A stretch of 64,000 nt of DNA from Apostichopus japonicus (GCF_037975245.1 NC_092567.1:16671876-16735875), one strand, 5' to 3'; positions 15,607 through 29,515 are shown, counted from the first letter of the stretch. Translations and numbers: made by a program. Notes: generated by a model from the sequence alone, not told the origin.

Positions 15607-17810
15607 ATGCTACTTTTGCCTGGGCTTCAATAGCAGATATGCTAGGTAAAGCAAAACAATACCTTACATAGCCTAGCAGAAACGTTACTGAGCTTCTAAT
15701 GCAATTAGAAGCTTTTGCTGTCAAGTTACATTATTTATTTATTTTTAACCAGATATATTAAACTGGTACGAGTGTTTTTATCTTTATTTTACAACAAAGA
15801 GACCATGGCCTTAATGCACTAATATCCCCATGTGTAATTTTTCTCTAAGAAAACTAAATAGCAACCCCTACTCCCTAACTACGTAGTACTACTACAGTAG
15901 TACTAGGCTGTAAAGGAATGGTACATATTATTATCGTCCATTTAGGCTTCTATTGTTGCAGTATAATTTTGTGTTTCATGTTAACATAGGCCATGAAGAC
16001 ACCTTTTACGCAAAAATAAAGTTGTTGAACTTATTTTCTATTCATATTTTGGAGAAATTGGTCATCATTGATGTGTCATTGCCATAAATCAATTTAATCA
16101 CAAGTAAGAGTAACCCGGATTACACTTAACATTGAAATTTATGTGAATTGTGTTAGATGTGGGACTTCCATTCAGCATCTTTTGCAGTTTGTATCCTGAG
16201 GAATATGACTTTCATTGAGCAATTGAGTGTGATCGAATTTAGAAATGTTTTAGGCATGATTGAAAATAAGCAGGCGCTAAACAGCATCCATACTGTACTA
16301 CTGTACCCAAGTAGGCCCTAGGTATTCCTAACCAAATACTATAGTCTTGGCAACGCTTTTATTAACTTAGAATCGCCCAGCTACTTCCCCATATACTGTA
16401 CATTGATTTTGTAGTGCAATGATAACAATCACATATAATTTAGACACAATTTTTTTATAAACTTCAACATGAATTTTGCAAACTTGCAAACCATTCATAA
16501 CAGATGTTGTAATCTGTTTAATGTTGCACGTACAACCGCAGCAGCACCCTGTAATAATAATTTTTTTCGTAATTGCATGTCATAGCAACAAGAATGCTTG
16601 ACTTTGCTACAAACTACAAAAATTTTTATGTCAGTGTACAAAACAAAAATCAATAGGAGAAGCCAACATCTCATGAGCATTATTTATATACATGATTTGC
16701 ATCATTCTTGGCACAGTGTACAAAATTTGAGTTTTGAAACACAATTCACAGATTCTCACTCGACGCACGGGTTGCGTACATGGGCGACATGTTAGCCTTT
16801 TCTACCGCATAATCGATCTCTTTTAAGCTTGGCTGTAGGGGGTAATAGCACTGGATTTTAGCACACTCTTTTGCAACGAAGATGGCAAGAAAAATTGGCA
16901 GTCGCAATATGAGGTGCTGCTCAGAGCTGCGGCGAGGTTACTCGCCCAAGTCTAGCTACTAACAAAGCCTGTGACAGCAGTCACTATTTACAGAAATTTG
17001 CTACAGTATTTCACCTCATTATCTGAATTACATTCCAGGTTTTAGGTATCATCTCTTTTGTGTGGTTTAGAGGATATACCGTAGTATTGTTTTTCCTTCC
17101 AGAGGTTTGGATCGAAAATAATGTATGTTTGGTGTAGCCATGTTTTAGAAATGTAACTTGTCCTGCGTAGTAGTGCGTACTGTAGGCCTAGCCTCCTAGG
17201 GCTAATAAACTTTAGTGGAGGCTGAAAGTTGAGAAAAAGAGATATTCCTAGCCTAATCTGATGCTAATACTATAGTAGGCTAGCATTGAACATCTGGAGA
17301 GGGCCATTCCAAACAGTCTTAGCCTACTGATATGCAGAAGTGGTCCAAATGTTGGTCAGGTCCTTAGTTTGTTCAATGTCATACAGTATGTACAGACTAA
17401 GCAGCAGGTTTTAAGGAGCATTGAAGAGTTGAGTCATGTCTCACTCAATATATTAAAAAAGTGGTAGACCGTATGCAAAGGTCTGTTCATGTGACAGTAC
17501 TAAGGGAAGCAAGTAGTGTGCCTATCACAGGTTACTGTATGATATATCTGGTATCCAGTTGCAAAATGCTATGCAAATTGGTAAATTGCTAACTGTATAT
17601 AAGGGCAAAGGTGTAGCAAATTTGGCACACAGGAACAGCAAGAGATCCTTCAGAACTGTTGTACAAAAGTTGAGCACTAAATTATTTCCTGTAAAGTATC
17701 ATTTTCTTTTCACTCTTTATGCAGGTCTGTCAAAAGTTTGTAATATATACCATTCTTTTAACTTTCATATTTTATGCGTTTTGCAAGATTTCACCATATT
17801 TTTTCTTGTT
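15607..17810. other. Intergenic, no gene recognised
   Basis: About 2.2 kb of AT-rich DNA. Palindromic TACTGTA/TACAGTA words are common. No coding exon or structural RNA could be supported. Confidence 0.55.
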
Positions 17811-17814
17811 CATA

Positions 17815-17990
17815 TAAGGCGGAGGCATTTGAAGCAATGAGGCTTAGCAATCGGGAGGTTCTGAGTTCGATACCCAGCTGGGTCATAGAAAAGTTCGGTT
17901 TTTTCATCCAAGAGAATTCTTTGGTTTTCCCATCTGAAATAACTTTCTAAATTGAAAAGATTGCAAATTTGAGTTAAAATAATGAATCGA
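17815..17990 (+). repeat. tRNA-derived SINE-like relic
   Basis: GAGGCTTAGCAATCGGGAGG is followed by GAGTTCGATACCC, resembling the A box and the B box (GGTTCGANNCC) of a tRNA-type internal pol III promoter, spaced about 30 bp apart. The sequence does not fold as a proper tRNA and continues into unrelated A/T-rich DNA, as SINEs do. Confidence 0.45.
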
Positions 17991-19260
17991 AAGCCACCCG
18001 ACGTGTAACTTGTAAATCCATTTAAGCCCTTGCAGGCTTCTCCCACATTTGTGGTCGCTTAAACAGTGTGAAAGTATCTGCTGATTATTATAATTGAATT
18101 GTTATTTCTTTTGAAGTAGTCAGTAGACATGTGCTGATGATTTGAGTGGCTCATAGTCCTCAACAAGCTGTATGCAAAAATATTTTAGAACTTTGCCGTG
18201 GCTAGATGCTAATTAGTGTACATCGATCATTGAATCTATATGTGCACATGTACAGTCAGTACTTTAGGTCTTTATGCGGAAATTATGAACACTATCATTT
18301 CACATTGTTTTTTCTTTGTCATGAAGTACATTACAGGGACTAATTTCGTACTGAAATTTTGTACGGTAGCTTTGAAGGCTCTGAATGGTCCTGTACAAAG
18401 TACAATGGTTCCTGTGTACACATATCCACCATATATATGTACAATACATCTTTGCACCTCTGTAGCAATTTTCCCATTTTGCATAGATGTAGCATTTTGC
18501 GATGCGATACCGGTCTCATAAATGATTCCCTGCATAATGATACCGACTTTAAGTACACCAGCAGCCGTTAAAATGATCTTTTAAGAACTACAGTACATAC
18601 TGTAGCTCATTCAGCTTTATCTCTGTAATGCCTAAATTGTGACTGTATGAGGGTACAGCTTAAGTTTTTCCAAATTTAAATGTCTTTATTTTCATAAAAT
18701 TCCACTCGTGATTAGTGTGCTGCTGCATTACGGAACTTAGCTTTGTCAAAAGTTGGCCTTTGTTAGTACCCCACATACTTCAAACTTGGAGTTGCTTGAG
18801 ACTGCATTGCTTTTAAAAAATGGGAAAGGATAAATTTACTGGGGTGAAGCTGCACTAATCTTCTATTTGTGATTTTCTATTCTACTTGTTCTACTAAGGG
18901 GAAAAAAACAAGAACGGATTCTCCCTTTACTTCTCATACAGTACATGTAAAGATGTGAAAAGGGTTCTAGAGTTTACACAACACTGCAGATAGTAAGTAC
19001 TGTACTGTCATGTGTCCTTGGAATTATTTAATAGAGTAGACCTGAAACTTTGAAGATTTGCTATCAGACTGTCACTTGCAACCTTTCTTAATAGGTGAAT
19101 GTATCTAATACAGAATTTACGATCTGAAATGGTCTGAATGGTTGTTTTAAAAATATACAGAACCAAATTTATAATACAATATCTAAAACCTCCAGTAATG
19201 GATGTAAATTAATGGAGTAGCAGCCTACTGTACATTTTGTTTGACGATCAGTGCAAATAT
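17991..19260. other. Intergenic, nothing recognised
   Basis: About 1.3 kb of AT-rich sequence with abundant GTACAGTAC-like words and no supported gene. Confidence 0.55.
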
Positions 19261-19269
19261 CTAATTGTA

Positions 19270-19960
19270 GCCTGGTCGTCCGAGACGACCAGATTTGTAT
19301 TTGGACTGAAGCCAGAATCAGCTGTGGAAGTTGTATGGCAGATGACTGGTTGTTTACATTAAAATTCAGATTGCATTGTTAAGTAAATACCCACCCAACG
19401 GTGACCCAAATAGGTAAAGTGACAACAATTGGGCCCACCCCTAAAGTTGATGTTCTATTCACCAACCTACGCATCTCTCTGACTAGAGTACTACATGTAC
19501 TGTTAGTATCATGGATGTGCTCAGAAATATTTGAATGCCAGGCTGGTTTGTGTGGTAGTGTGATCCACATCTCGGTGGAGGGATATAAGGGATGGTATGT
19601 ACCCCTCCCCTTTGGAAATTTTTACAAGTACAGTTTATCCTTAGATCTATGGCAAATGGTGCAATATCTCTTACAGTATTCCAGAGCTAACTTCTATACC
19701 AAGGATTCTCCCATTTCTGGTACTGTAAGGATAAAAGTTGTTGAATTAATCATCAAAAATGGTGCCATATGGAAATGATTAAAACTACAGTTTGTGCTGG
19801 GCGGCATTCAGAACTGCTGTGCACAGCCGCCAAGCATGAGTGCATCCCTGCAGTATCGGTCATTTAAACATTATTTTGCTACATATTTTCTGGACAACCA
19901 TTTGTTGTTTGGACGACCGAAAAGTTACTCCTAGTTATCCGAGGGATTTAACCAGAAAGA
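19270..19960. repeat. Dispersed repeat with TGGTCGTCCGAGACGACCAG palindrome
   Basis: The left edge has a near-perfect palindrome, TGGTCGTCCGAGACGACC. The right edge has GGACAACC and GGACGACC words. The middle shares CTATTCACCAACCTACGCAT with the repeat at 5330-5600. The family is not recognised and the boundaries are approximate. Confidence 0.45.
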
Positions 19961-20660
19961 AATCCTTGAAAATTTGCCCAGGTGATGGTTGATAATCGTA
20001 ATATTAGTAGGACAGTCAATTCAAGTACTTTCTACAGTGATTAGCTATCCTAATCTGCCTATACTACGCACGTACACATTATCCATACTGTACTGTACAT
20101 CATTCACTGTACAATTTCATCAGACTGTTTATATCTCCACCAATTGTTGCTGTCAAAATGAGTGTGTTATACCGTACATGAATATGGATACGTACATACA
20201 GACCTGTAAGCTGTCAAAAGAAATGAGAAAAGAGTACGCAATTCCGGGAAATAAAATTGCTGATGCTCACGAGAAAAATTGAGAAACGTATCGAAACACT
20301 CTTTCCGATGAGATTTTTCATACTCAAGTGCAGTTTCATTTGTCATTTAAAACTGAAAGCAATTTTATGGGTGCATGCTCAGGGAGTTGTTATTACAGTA
20401 CTTCTGCTTAAAGTACCATCAATTTGACCATGAGCAAATTTAGGAGTTGATCGCCTTAATATATAACCAGATTATTTATATGTGTATCTCTTTCGAGATC
20501 TGGCTTTAGTAATCACAAATGATTTTGAGTTGGTTAGAATCATGATTGATCTCTAGAGTAAGGCAAATATGTCACCAAAACAGAACTAGTATTTTTCGAT
20601 ACAGGTGACAAACGCCTGCAGTGGAATTACGACCTTCTTTACCGGTGTCGAACCTCTGGC
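19961..20660. other. Intergenic, nothing recognised
   Basis: About 700 bp with no gene or repeat that I can support. Confidence 0.5.
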
Positions 20661-20667
20661 CATACAA

Positions 20668-20770
20668 TCAGCGTCCATAGCCTAGTGGATTGAGTGATTG
20701 TATCACTCAATCCAAAAATAATCAGATTATTGCGAAGCTGGTTCGGTTCATGTTCATGTGTGATTAATGT
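20668..20770 (+). repeat. tRNA-like (SINE-like) fragment
   Basis: GCGTCCATAGCCTAGTGG resembles a tRNA 5' half with A box, followed by an inverted repeat, GATTGAGTGAT...ATCACTCAATC, with a 5-nt spacer. No good B box or acceptor stem pairing was found, so it is not a functional tRNA. Confidence 0.35.
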
Positions 20771-23540
20771 AAGTCATGACGTTAGTAGTCTATAGGCATG
20801 TACAGTACAGCACAGTAAATTATTTCCAAAGTCCTGGATATGAATAGTGTTGTACATGTAGTTTTCTCTCTAAGAATGTACTCATGTATTGTTTATAAAT
20901 GTGTTCATAGTTTTTTCCCTTCATAACTGTTTTATCCCAGTCACTGCCTTTGTTAATTACAGAACTCTGTAGGAAAGGAAATTTTCTAAAATCTGCATAT
21001 ATATTTCAACACTATTATGACAGTGTACTCCACAATATGTAGACACGGGATGTTTGGTTTCTGTTTAAACCTTTCTTGGCTATCCTGACATTAAAACAAC
21101 ACTTTTGCAGTCAGAGAAATGTTCTTCAATCATGATCCAAACCACAGATTTCACTTTTTGTGGTAGAGGAACAAACTCAAGATGCTCATGCCTTCCTGTA
21201 ATTCTCACTTTGAAAAACAGTCTATTGTGTGGATCAAGGATCTTGCCAATACATTTGTTTCCCTCCTAACCACAAAGTCACTATATAGATGCTGTATTAA
21301 TGTGGGTAGGCTAGTAAAATACTACAAGCTGTGAGATGGGCTAACCTCATTGTTTATCTGTAACTTAGAGGTTAGCCAGCTACAGTACCACAGTTGAAGT
21401 TCATTGCTTTAACCAAGGGACTATCTGCAGTCTGGTTGTAGGGCATTAAAGACTTTAGGTTCCATTAATATTCTGTGGTTTCTGAGTCAGCAGAGGGTAT
21501 GAAATAAGCTGGTTAAGGTCTTCAGTGGATCTTTATATATATTGTTGGGATACAAGCACTTCTATCTGACATGAATAGGAAGAACCTAGCTAATAGGATA
21601 CTATACAATTGTACTATAATGGGTTGCCCCAGTGCTGTTAGATTCAATTAGCTTTTAAGAATGCATACATGTGCAACTTGTATAAGTGTAGTAAACTGAA
21701 CAGTCATGCATTATCGATGCCAACAGTTCAACAATAACGCCTATATATATAGTTGGGAAAGTGTATACAGTCTGGTGTCTGTGAATAAACAAAACCTGAA
21801 TGTTATGTTATTACTTTTATTAGGTGGAAGAAAAAAACCCAGCTTGAAATGAAGTAACTTTGATTTCATATCTGCATGACTGGACATTTTCTTGACCTTA
21901 CTTTAAGGTGATTATGGTGATAGATATATTGAAATACTGAATGCTTCAGTGTGCTTTTTAAAATTGTCTAAGTTACTGTACATACACAAAACACAATGCT
22001 GTAACTATGCTATGTATACAGTGTGTAAGTCCTAAAAGTGACGTATTTCCTGTGATGTTAGATCCACAGTAATATAAATATGTACAATATGCAGGTTGTT
22101 TCCATGAAACCCATGCTGATATTTGCACACATGTATGTTTATCATATTACACAATGAAGCAAGTTAGTTTCATGTTCATACAGGCTACACTATGTGCATT
22201 ATGATTCCAGTTTTAATCTACTGCCTCCAATAAAACTTTCATGGTTTCGTTATTAATATTGCTGCTGGTAGTACGAATGATGAAAACAAAATTCTACAGT
22301 ACAGTATGTGCAATCAAGGCTCACGATTATGCAATTTAATGTATAGTATTCAACTATTCATTAAATTAGATAATGTAATATTGTGTATTGTTCCTCCTGC
22401 TACATGTATATATGGCCTATAACTACTGTACCAGGAAATTCCATGCAAATTTAACTCATATTAAAGTAGTTTTACTTCTTCTTCTTTTTTAAAAATTTAT
22501 TTATTGAGCTTTGCCTAACTAAGGAAAGTTTCCCAACATGATAGAAATAAATTGGCAACATTTTGCAAGAACGATGGTGGTTGCTACAGTATAGTACATT
22601 CACTGCAAACACTTGTTGGTCATATTAACTGAGTCATAAACTATATGGTACAGTAACTACTTTAAGAACTGTGACTCTATTGGGCTGCACATTCTGACTC
22701 ATAATTATTCCTATAGATGATTCTTAAATTACTGCAAACGTCTCATATCAGAATTGACCTTATCTGGGGTTCGTATAGGTTTGAGCAAAATATGTGTACA
22801 CATACGTAGCAAAAAGTGCACATGTACTTTAAGTCTGTACTTTAGAAAATGTACTGTATGTGGGGAACATTTAACTTTAAACACAGCTCAGGCCTGCTAT
22901 TATTGCTAAATATATACAGTAGGCCTATGTTATTGTGTTGGTGATAAATATAGAGTTGTATCTACCAGAGTACAGCGTAAAGTATCAACAGTACTTTGCA
23001 TTAGTATTGAGTGTTGGAGCGTTGCAGAGCCCTAGATGTTAAGTAATTGTATGAATTTGCATAATGCACAGACTTTGCGATAGGATTTATACTATTACTG
23101 TACAGGTGCATGCAGATAACGTCGGTAGGTCAGTCCACAGCCATTTGCAGACTTTTAGGGTCATGACCCAAGATCTTTCATAAGGAATGAACTATGACTC
23201 CTCAGAATCTTTGTATGATTACCTTTGAATATTATGTACCACTAGTTACCTTTTTTTTTTAGTTGGATTTTGCCCAATTCTTGATTTTAATAATTTTAAT
23301 AATCTCCCAAACTTTGGGATGGAAAATTGTTTTATCTCCCTTTCTTGGTGAGAAACAGGTTGGAAAGTCTGGTATATATATACCAATAATACCACAGTGG
23401 TGTACTGGTGTAGAGACCAACCATGCAGTAATTTTTAGTACATGTACTGTACACACACGTACTAAAGATATGTTGTGCAGTAAAAGTGTGAACATATAAA
23501 CTTTATCTTCTTCTGTAGAGGCCTGCAGATGTAGATGACT
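20771..23540. other. Intergenic, no gene recognised
   Basis: About 2.8 kb of AT-rich DNA. The inverted short ORF pair at 23259-23499 is a chance palindromic effect. Nothing else is supported. Confidence 0.55.
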
Positions 23541-23550
23541 GTAGTATACT

Positions 23551-24336
23551 CAGTGGCGGCGGAACCGGGGGGGCTTTCTGTTTTTTCTTATGACATTTAT
23601 TTAATTCAGGGGCGTCGGAGCCGGTACGGGCAGGTCCGGCGAACGCCGGACCAATATTCACGACGCAAAAAGAAAAAAAAAAAAAAAAAAGGTAGGACTA
23701 AAAAATGGAAAAAAAATCTCTGAGGTACATGTTTCAATAATTTTCAATAATGATGACGGCAAGTAGGCTAAATGTGACTTCTCTGGCATGGCAGGGGTCT
23801 TGTTTTCAAGCTCGGGAAGTGCCATTTCCTGCAATCTGGGAGGAATATTTTCAAAATTTTCTCCATTACGCTACGCGCCAACCATGGTGGCGCGTAGCGT
23901 AGTTTGACCTACCAAACGTCCCCCCGATAATTATGATAGTTGGCCATAGGCTGAACCGCCGTACCAATCAAAAATAGCTTCCGACGCCCTTGTAATTATT
24001 GCATTTAATTGCAAGTAGTAATTTACTACACTCAAAAACGTCTTTGCGAGGACACGTCGAGTAATAGCTACTCTCTTAAAACACCATCGAATATACAAAT
24101 TACAATGTTTTTACAGATTTTTACGTGCAATCTGAGAAATTGCAGGCTTGAGACCCATGTTTTAGGGCTAGGTATTCGCAGCATAAAACACTCGGGAAGT
24201 GCCGTTTCCGGCCATCTGGGGGGTTTGAAAAACCCAAAATTTTCTTGAACGCTCCGCGCCAACCGATGGTGGCGCTCCGCTCAGATAGTCTCCACATATT
24301 AGCCCCCCCAATAATTTTCCCGTTCCGCCGCGCCTG
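23551..24336. mobile_element. hAT-type non-autonomous transposon B (786 bp, 8-bp TSD)
   Basis: The left end is CAGTGGCGGCGGAACCGG and the reverse complement of the right end is CAGGCGCGGCGGAACGGG. The flanking 8-bp duplication AGTATACT is perfect (23543-23550 and 24337-24344). One copy of the shared ~110-bp box (24188-24290) belongs to this element. A smaller element (23607-23992) is nested within it. No transposase. Confidence 0.9.
23607..23992. mobile_element. Nested hAT-like element inside B (386 bp)
   Basis: The left end CAGGGGCGTCGGAGCC and reverse-complemented right end CAAGGGCGTCGGAAGC are clear inverted repeats. It carries its own copy of the ~110-bp box, including a hairpin with perfect 14-bp arms (TACGCTACGCGCCA, 23867-23880 and 23888-23901). 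The left flank ATTTAATT is not repeated directly at the right edge but reappears at 24003-24010, so the target duplication is imperfect or displaced. Confidence 0.7.
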
Positions 24337-24344
24337 AGTATACT

Positions 24345-27300
24345 GTATACATAATATTAGTTGCCAATGTACAGTATCAGTTTAAAGTCTCAATACGTGT
24401 GTGGCAAATTTAAACTTTGGCCTTTCCAGCTTACTATGCCACTACTGTATAAAAGTTCACTGCAAATGACACTGTTCTATGCAATTTTTCATATCATTAT
24501 AAAAATTCATTATTTTTATTGAGTTTTCTGTCGTTAAAAGTTATGAGCTGAATAAAATTTGCCAGATTTATGAACGAGTCCGTAGATTCTTCAAACTTCA
24601 ATCAAAATTTGCAAACCTGGCCCAACAGAATCGTGCGCCGATCAAATCTCTCTATTTGTTTTACGACCGTTAGGCCTAAGCTTACTTTCACTTTCGTGGC
24701 TAGTCTGTCTTAGGTTCCTGCTCTTAAATCTTTCTCTCTACAGTACATCTTAGTGATCTTACAGACGTAGCTTCCAAAATTGTGTTAATTTCTTCCATTG
24801 CAATGAATAAACAGGTGTGTTCAGACGTTTCCTCTGTGGAATTGTAAAAATTGGATCAATACAAGTATAGGACTGCGTTAAAATCTTGATCGGGTGCGTG
24901 TGTGGACTATTTTGTTTACAATTGTGTTATCAACATGCTGACATGGGCGGTCGCAGTGACTTTACGGTAAATCGGTCGCGCCATGAGGGCAACAGAAAAT
25001 AATTTTTTTTTCTTTCGATTGCGACAGCTTTTCTCCATTTAACCCACCTGGTCAGAGTGAATTTGAATTGAATCTACTTCAGAAGTTTGTTGTCTGAAAT
25101 TCAAATTCATCAGCAAACACGAATTGAGACTTTAAAATATTTTTGGGGAATTCCAGCCCACTAATCTGAGCTACTACTGTATGTCACTTGTGGAATAACT
25201 ATGTATTGAGGCATGAAAAGCAAAGCTTTCTTTTCTTCATGAACAGTACACTGTCATAATAAACACTTGTCCAGGGCATTACATAGCTTTCTGGGCCTAG
25301 TACAGTCAAGGCAATTGGAGCGAATTACTGTGTGAGCTCATGTGGTGCTTGGTGTCTAACTGGGACCCTGTGAATCTGGGGCCATATAATTATCAAAGGT
25401 CCCACTCAAATAACACATTAGAAACTTGGTGAAACAAAAAGCAGATCAAGACCTTGACAAGACCTTTGCATTGGTTTTTATCATCACTGTTAACATTCTA
25501 CCTTGCAAATATTCAAAAAAAGGTTTGATTTTTTATATAATTATAAGTTATATAACATTGAAAGTTATATATAACTGTAAAAATGTATATTACGGTACAA
25601 TTTCCGACCAGACTACAAAATATATAAATGACAGAACAGATTACGTGCGGTTACATGTATAAAGAGTATATTTATGGACTCAGAAATTTTTATATAGAAA
25701 CCTACAGATCTACTGTACTTTTGAAAAGTACTATATTTGTATTGACATAGTTACTGTTGTTGTCAGCTGCAGTGTGAGATGACAGTTTATTTGAATTGCA
25801 AAGAACCATTCTTCTGCATATTTTAGTATATGACAGGTGTCAGCCTTTTCCCGTTAATAGTTGTTATAAATTGTCGATGCAGTTCAGTGCAGTAAATGAA
25901 TATATACTCTAAAAGAGAGATCTCATACAAAATTAGCTATTTATAAACAAGAGCCATTAATTAAGCTTTATTCTACAGTATCTGTAATCAGGTTGAGATC
26001 GAATAGTGTCAAAGGCAAGTCAAACATTTTGAGAGACTTCTAAATCTGGTTTTTGCCATGTGCATGTGATCATGTTAAAATTGCACAGTTTACTGTGCGT
26101 AGCTTACTGTATATTATGTAGAGTACTACAGTACTACTTACTTATATTGTATATATGTCTGTGCAATTCTGCATAGTGGCTGGTATGTACACTACAGTAT
26201 AGTATTGTGGTACAAGGAAGCTGACATTGCATTCTAGAATCATAACATACTACTGTACTGTACATTTATCTGTTCTAGGATAGATCCATTTATGGGTAGG
26301 TAAAGATACGATAGCTGTCGCTGAGATCATTGGATTTTCTTATCTTTTTTTTACCACATTCAAGATCAAAACTGAAGTGAAATTACGTACTGTATAGTGT
26401 TCAGAGAAGTGTAACAGGATACAGCGCATTATACACACACAGCTGTACAAACATACACATAGCCAAAATAGCATTTTATGCCAAAACCACCTTTCGTGTA
26501 AACCTTGTGACATTATATGCATCTAGACATTACCCGTAGAGAGGATCTAGATAATTACCTAAAAGGCTTTTAAATAAATTAGTTTCATATAACATTATGG
26601 AAAGTACTGGAAGAATGGAAGGGTAAAGGCCATAGAGTATGTACAGTACATCAATGTGGTTTTAGCTATTCAGTTGTACAGGGAGTACGTATATATATAC
26701 TGTATGTACAGTAAAGTTCTATAAAATGTCTGTATGGGATGGATTCCGTATCATATTGGAATGATAGATTGAGCTGCAAAACCCATCAACCTCCTTAGGT
26801 TTTTAAGTCATTATGAATTGATTTTTATTTATTGGAAAAGTTCAAGTAATTTCCAGTTTTAATTATATTTATATCGTATTGTTTGGGAGGAATTTTAAGT
26901 TAACATTAACTAGCTGAATGTTTAATGGTAGAGCGGAGTATACATCTCTCTACCATTTAATGTGCTTTGTTTGTGTACTGTACATGTATAGATCTGATAA
27001 CGAAGGGACTTGTGTACTGTAGAAGCTCAATGTTTTCCTAGCTGTAATGGTCTCCTGTGTGCTGCCGTACTACGGACCAGTCTAGACAGGAATTGCCTTG
27101 CTTAGTTCACTATATACCAGAGAGCGAATTAAGACTGCATAGAGATTAGAACCGCCTTCTGTGGTATGTACATGCCTTGCTTGGCTTCATTACTACATTG
27201 TGTTCACAGCATGGGCCCATCCTGACAATCAACCCGGCCTCTACCCTGTGGGGAGCCCTCAATATGCAAAAATATTGAATTAAAGGGGCACGATATTATT

Positions 27301-28250
27301 TAACAGGGCTCCTGTAACATACAAGTATTGTGCCTCATAACGTTAAATATATACTGTAAGAGGCAGAGCATGGAAGATTTGATTGAATTATGATGTCGAC
27401 TTTGATGTGTTTTGCTGATTCGAATTCGATTTATTTTAAACCAGTATAAATATAAAATATTTATAAATAGGCATACATCAAAAAACAGTTCTTGTTAAGA
27501 TTAAACAAATGATATGGTAAATGGTAAGTGAAAGAAATAAGATTGTTAAATGGTTTAAACATAAAATGATGAAAACAGTCATTACTGAAACTATAATAAA
27601 GGTTCGAAACTATCAAATTGTATAAACATTGCTGCACGGTATATGAACGAATATCTATACAGTGCAGAGCGATGAGCGCAGAGTGCAGAGCGATGAAGGC
27701 AAACATGACTACTCTGCTGTAATTGACAGTGAATAGTTTATAATTCAGATAGGATTTCAGGTCTAATATGTGGTTACTATACAATTGATAAATATTGCGT
27801 GAAATAAATCCTTTTTATCTGAATGAATGACAAATATAAATCTGCAATATTCATTTCCCCTGTTCCCCCAGCACTCCCCCCCCCAACCAATATCCTCTTT
27901 CCCCGGTCAACTTTTCCAAGTCATGCAGACACATTTACAGTCAGCATTAGAATCTTGTTTGTGCAGTCACATTTATGTAGATGAGGAATGTTAAATGTCA
28001 AAATATGAACGCATACATCTCAGGCTCATGTAGTACTACAGGTACGTCAATGCATTTCATCTGGTTGATAAAACACAGACTGCCGGACTTGCCCTGGACC
28101 ACACACATGTATAGCATTTTATAAAAAATTCTGAATCCGAACTGCATACTTGCATTGCAGTACAGTAAATGTTGCCACCCTTCGAAGAGCTGAACTCCTG
28201 TGGAGAATGTAGTTAGCAAGTACTGAGCACAAGTATGAAAGTCTTTGTTT
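24345..28250. other. Intergenic, no gene recognised
   Basis: About 3.9 kb of AT-rich DNA. A region near 24650-25000 is slightly richer in CpG and could hold an upstream non-coding exon of the receptor gene, but no splice evidence supports it. A small duplication, CAGTGCAGAGCGATGA, lies near 27660-27695. Confidence 0.5.
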
Positions 28251-28254
28251 CAAA

Positions 28255-28415
28255 ATTAAATGTGTAAAAGTAAGTAGGCCTGACGTTTCGATCCTAGCAG
28301 GATCTTCTTCAGAGGCTAAATGACAAGTACAGTAACAGAAGGGACAAAAACATGTACAGAAAACAGACAGGTTGATGAGCACGGTGAACACAATGAGATA
28401 GATGAAAGGGGATTA
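28255..28415. mobile_element. Foldback/MITE family M, copy 2 (partial)
   Basis: It contains GTGTAAAAGTAAG, GCCTGACGTTTCGATCCTAG, CAGGATCTTCTTCAGAGGCT and an ACAGTAACAGAAGGGACAAA core, as in the copies at 32745 and 58480. The right half is missing. Confidence 0.75.
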
Positions 28416-29280
28416 TAAGAATCAATTTCAAAATTAAAGACGTTAATTATAGGGCTATAAATTTATATGAATCGTTTGTTTCTTTAACAAGCTCCCACAA
28501 CCCCAATCCCAAATCCCCACCCCCATCCCGTCCACGTCAAGATGTATCCTTGTGTGACAATGTCACATACTGTACATGTATGCGTAACTTGTATTCTACA
28601 GAAATGTTTTACCATTATCCGAGTGCTGATAGGAGCAATGCTGTTCAGGTAACATGCTCCTTGGAGGTGAACAAATTAGTACCAGTTTTGATCCTTTAAA
28701 GCCTAGTGTACTGTACAAATACAGTGGTTCTGCTTTTAAAGGCTTGTAGTCCCCAATGCATAATGACTGAAGTTATTATGATTTTAGTCTGTCATATTTC
28801 TCAGTAGGTAGGTTCAGCCTACGCCTTGCTTTCTATTACCAACACTTGGTTGTTATGAGCACTGAAAATGGGATGGTTATTACTCACAGTTTCCTGTGTG
28901 ATTTACACATTGACTATAGTAATTAGTATTGACAAGAGGTTGGCTATTACAGCATGTTCAGTTTGAACAGCCTTATAGTGCAGACTTTTGTATGTCTGAC
29001 AGTAATGTGTAAGACCAACTGTATAGTGAAAGGTCAAATCACTTTTCTATCTCCTACCAATTTTAAAAACAAACTAAAGAGAACAAAGAAAGAAAAGAGC
29101 TTCGTTGAATGAAATGAATTGTTTAGCAAGAAGTTGCTTAGCTTGGTCAAAATTTGTTGATAATTTCACAGTCAGTTTTGAAAGTTGCTGAAATGAGCAT
29201 TTAAACAAAAGGCCAACTCCCTGTTGTTGTCTGGGTTGTATAGAATGATATAGGGAGCTGCTCCCTGAAGGAAACAAGAG
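28416..29280. other. Intergenic, nothing recognised
   Basis: About 860 bp. The only notable patch is C-rich (28495-28540), which could form a G-quadruplex on the minus strand. Confidence 0.5.
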
Positions 29281-29283
29281 TAC

Positions 29284-29320
29284 CAACCCCCCTCCCCCTC
29301 CCCCTCCCCCCTCCCAGCAA
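29284..29320 (-). other. C-rich tract, potential G-quadruplex on the minus strand
   Basis: Five or more runs of three to six C separated by single T bases. The complement meets the G3+N1-7 pattern for a quadruplex. Confidence 0.6.
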
Positions 29321-29429
29321 GACATGGGTTTGAACTTTATAGAGAACGCCACCAAGTTCTCCATCCAGGGAGCTGTTACCGAGGTAACAGATCTCTAAGT
29401 GCTCTAACTACTGTATACATGTACTGTAA

Positions 29430-29515
29430 AGACTGGATAGCTCAGTTTATTGGAGTAGCACAGGATCCCGAGGTCAGGCTGCATCCAGTCTGTATGCTGG
29501 ATACAGTAGATCTGA
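29430..29515 (+). repeat. tRNA-like relic
   Basis: GACTGGATAGCTCAGTTTAT followed by GGAGTAGCAC resembles the D-arm/A box of a tRNA, and a CGAGGTCAGG...CATCC stretch sits where the T-arm would be. The B box is degenerate and the stems do not pair well, so it is a decayed pol III-type sequence rather than a tRNA gene. Confidence 0.4.

Noticed and set aside
16870-16960. A possible first coding exon (ATGGCAAGAAAAATTGG...)
   Set aside because: There is no downstream exon in a matching phase and no family similarity; short ATG plus GT combinations are common by chance.
20668-20770. A tRNA-Ser-like gene
   Set aside because: Only the 5' half resembles a tRNA; the rest does not fold and lacks a good B box.
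29430-29515. A tRNA gene
   Set aside because: The A-box region is good but acceptor, anticodon and T stems do not pair and the B box is degenerate.
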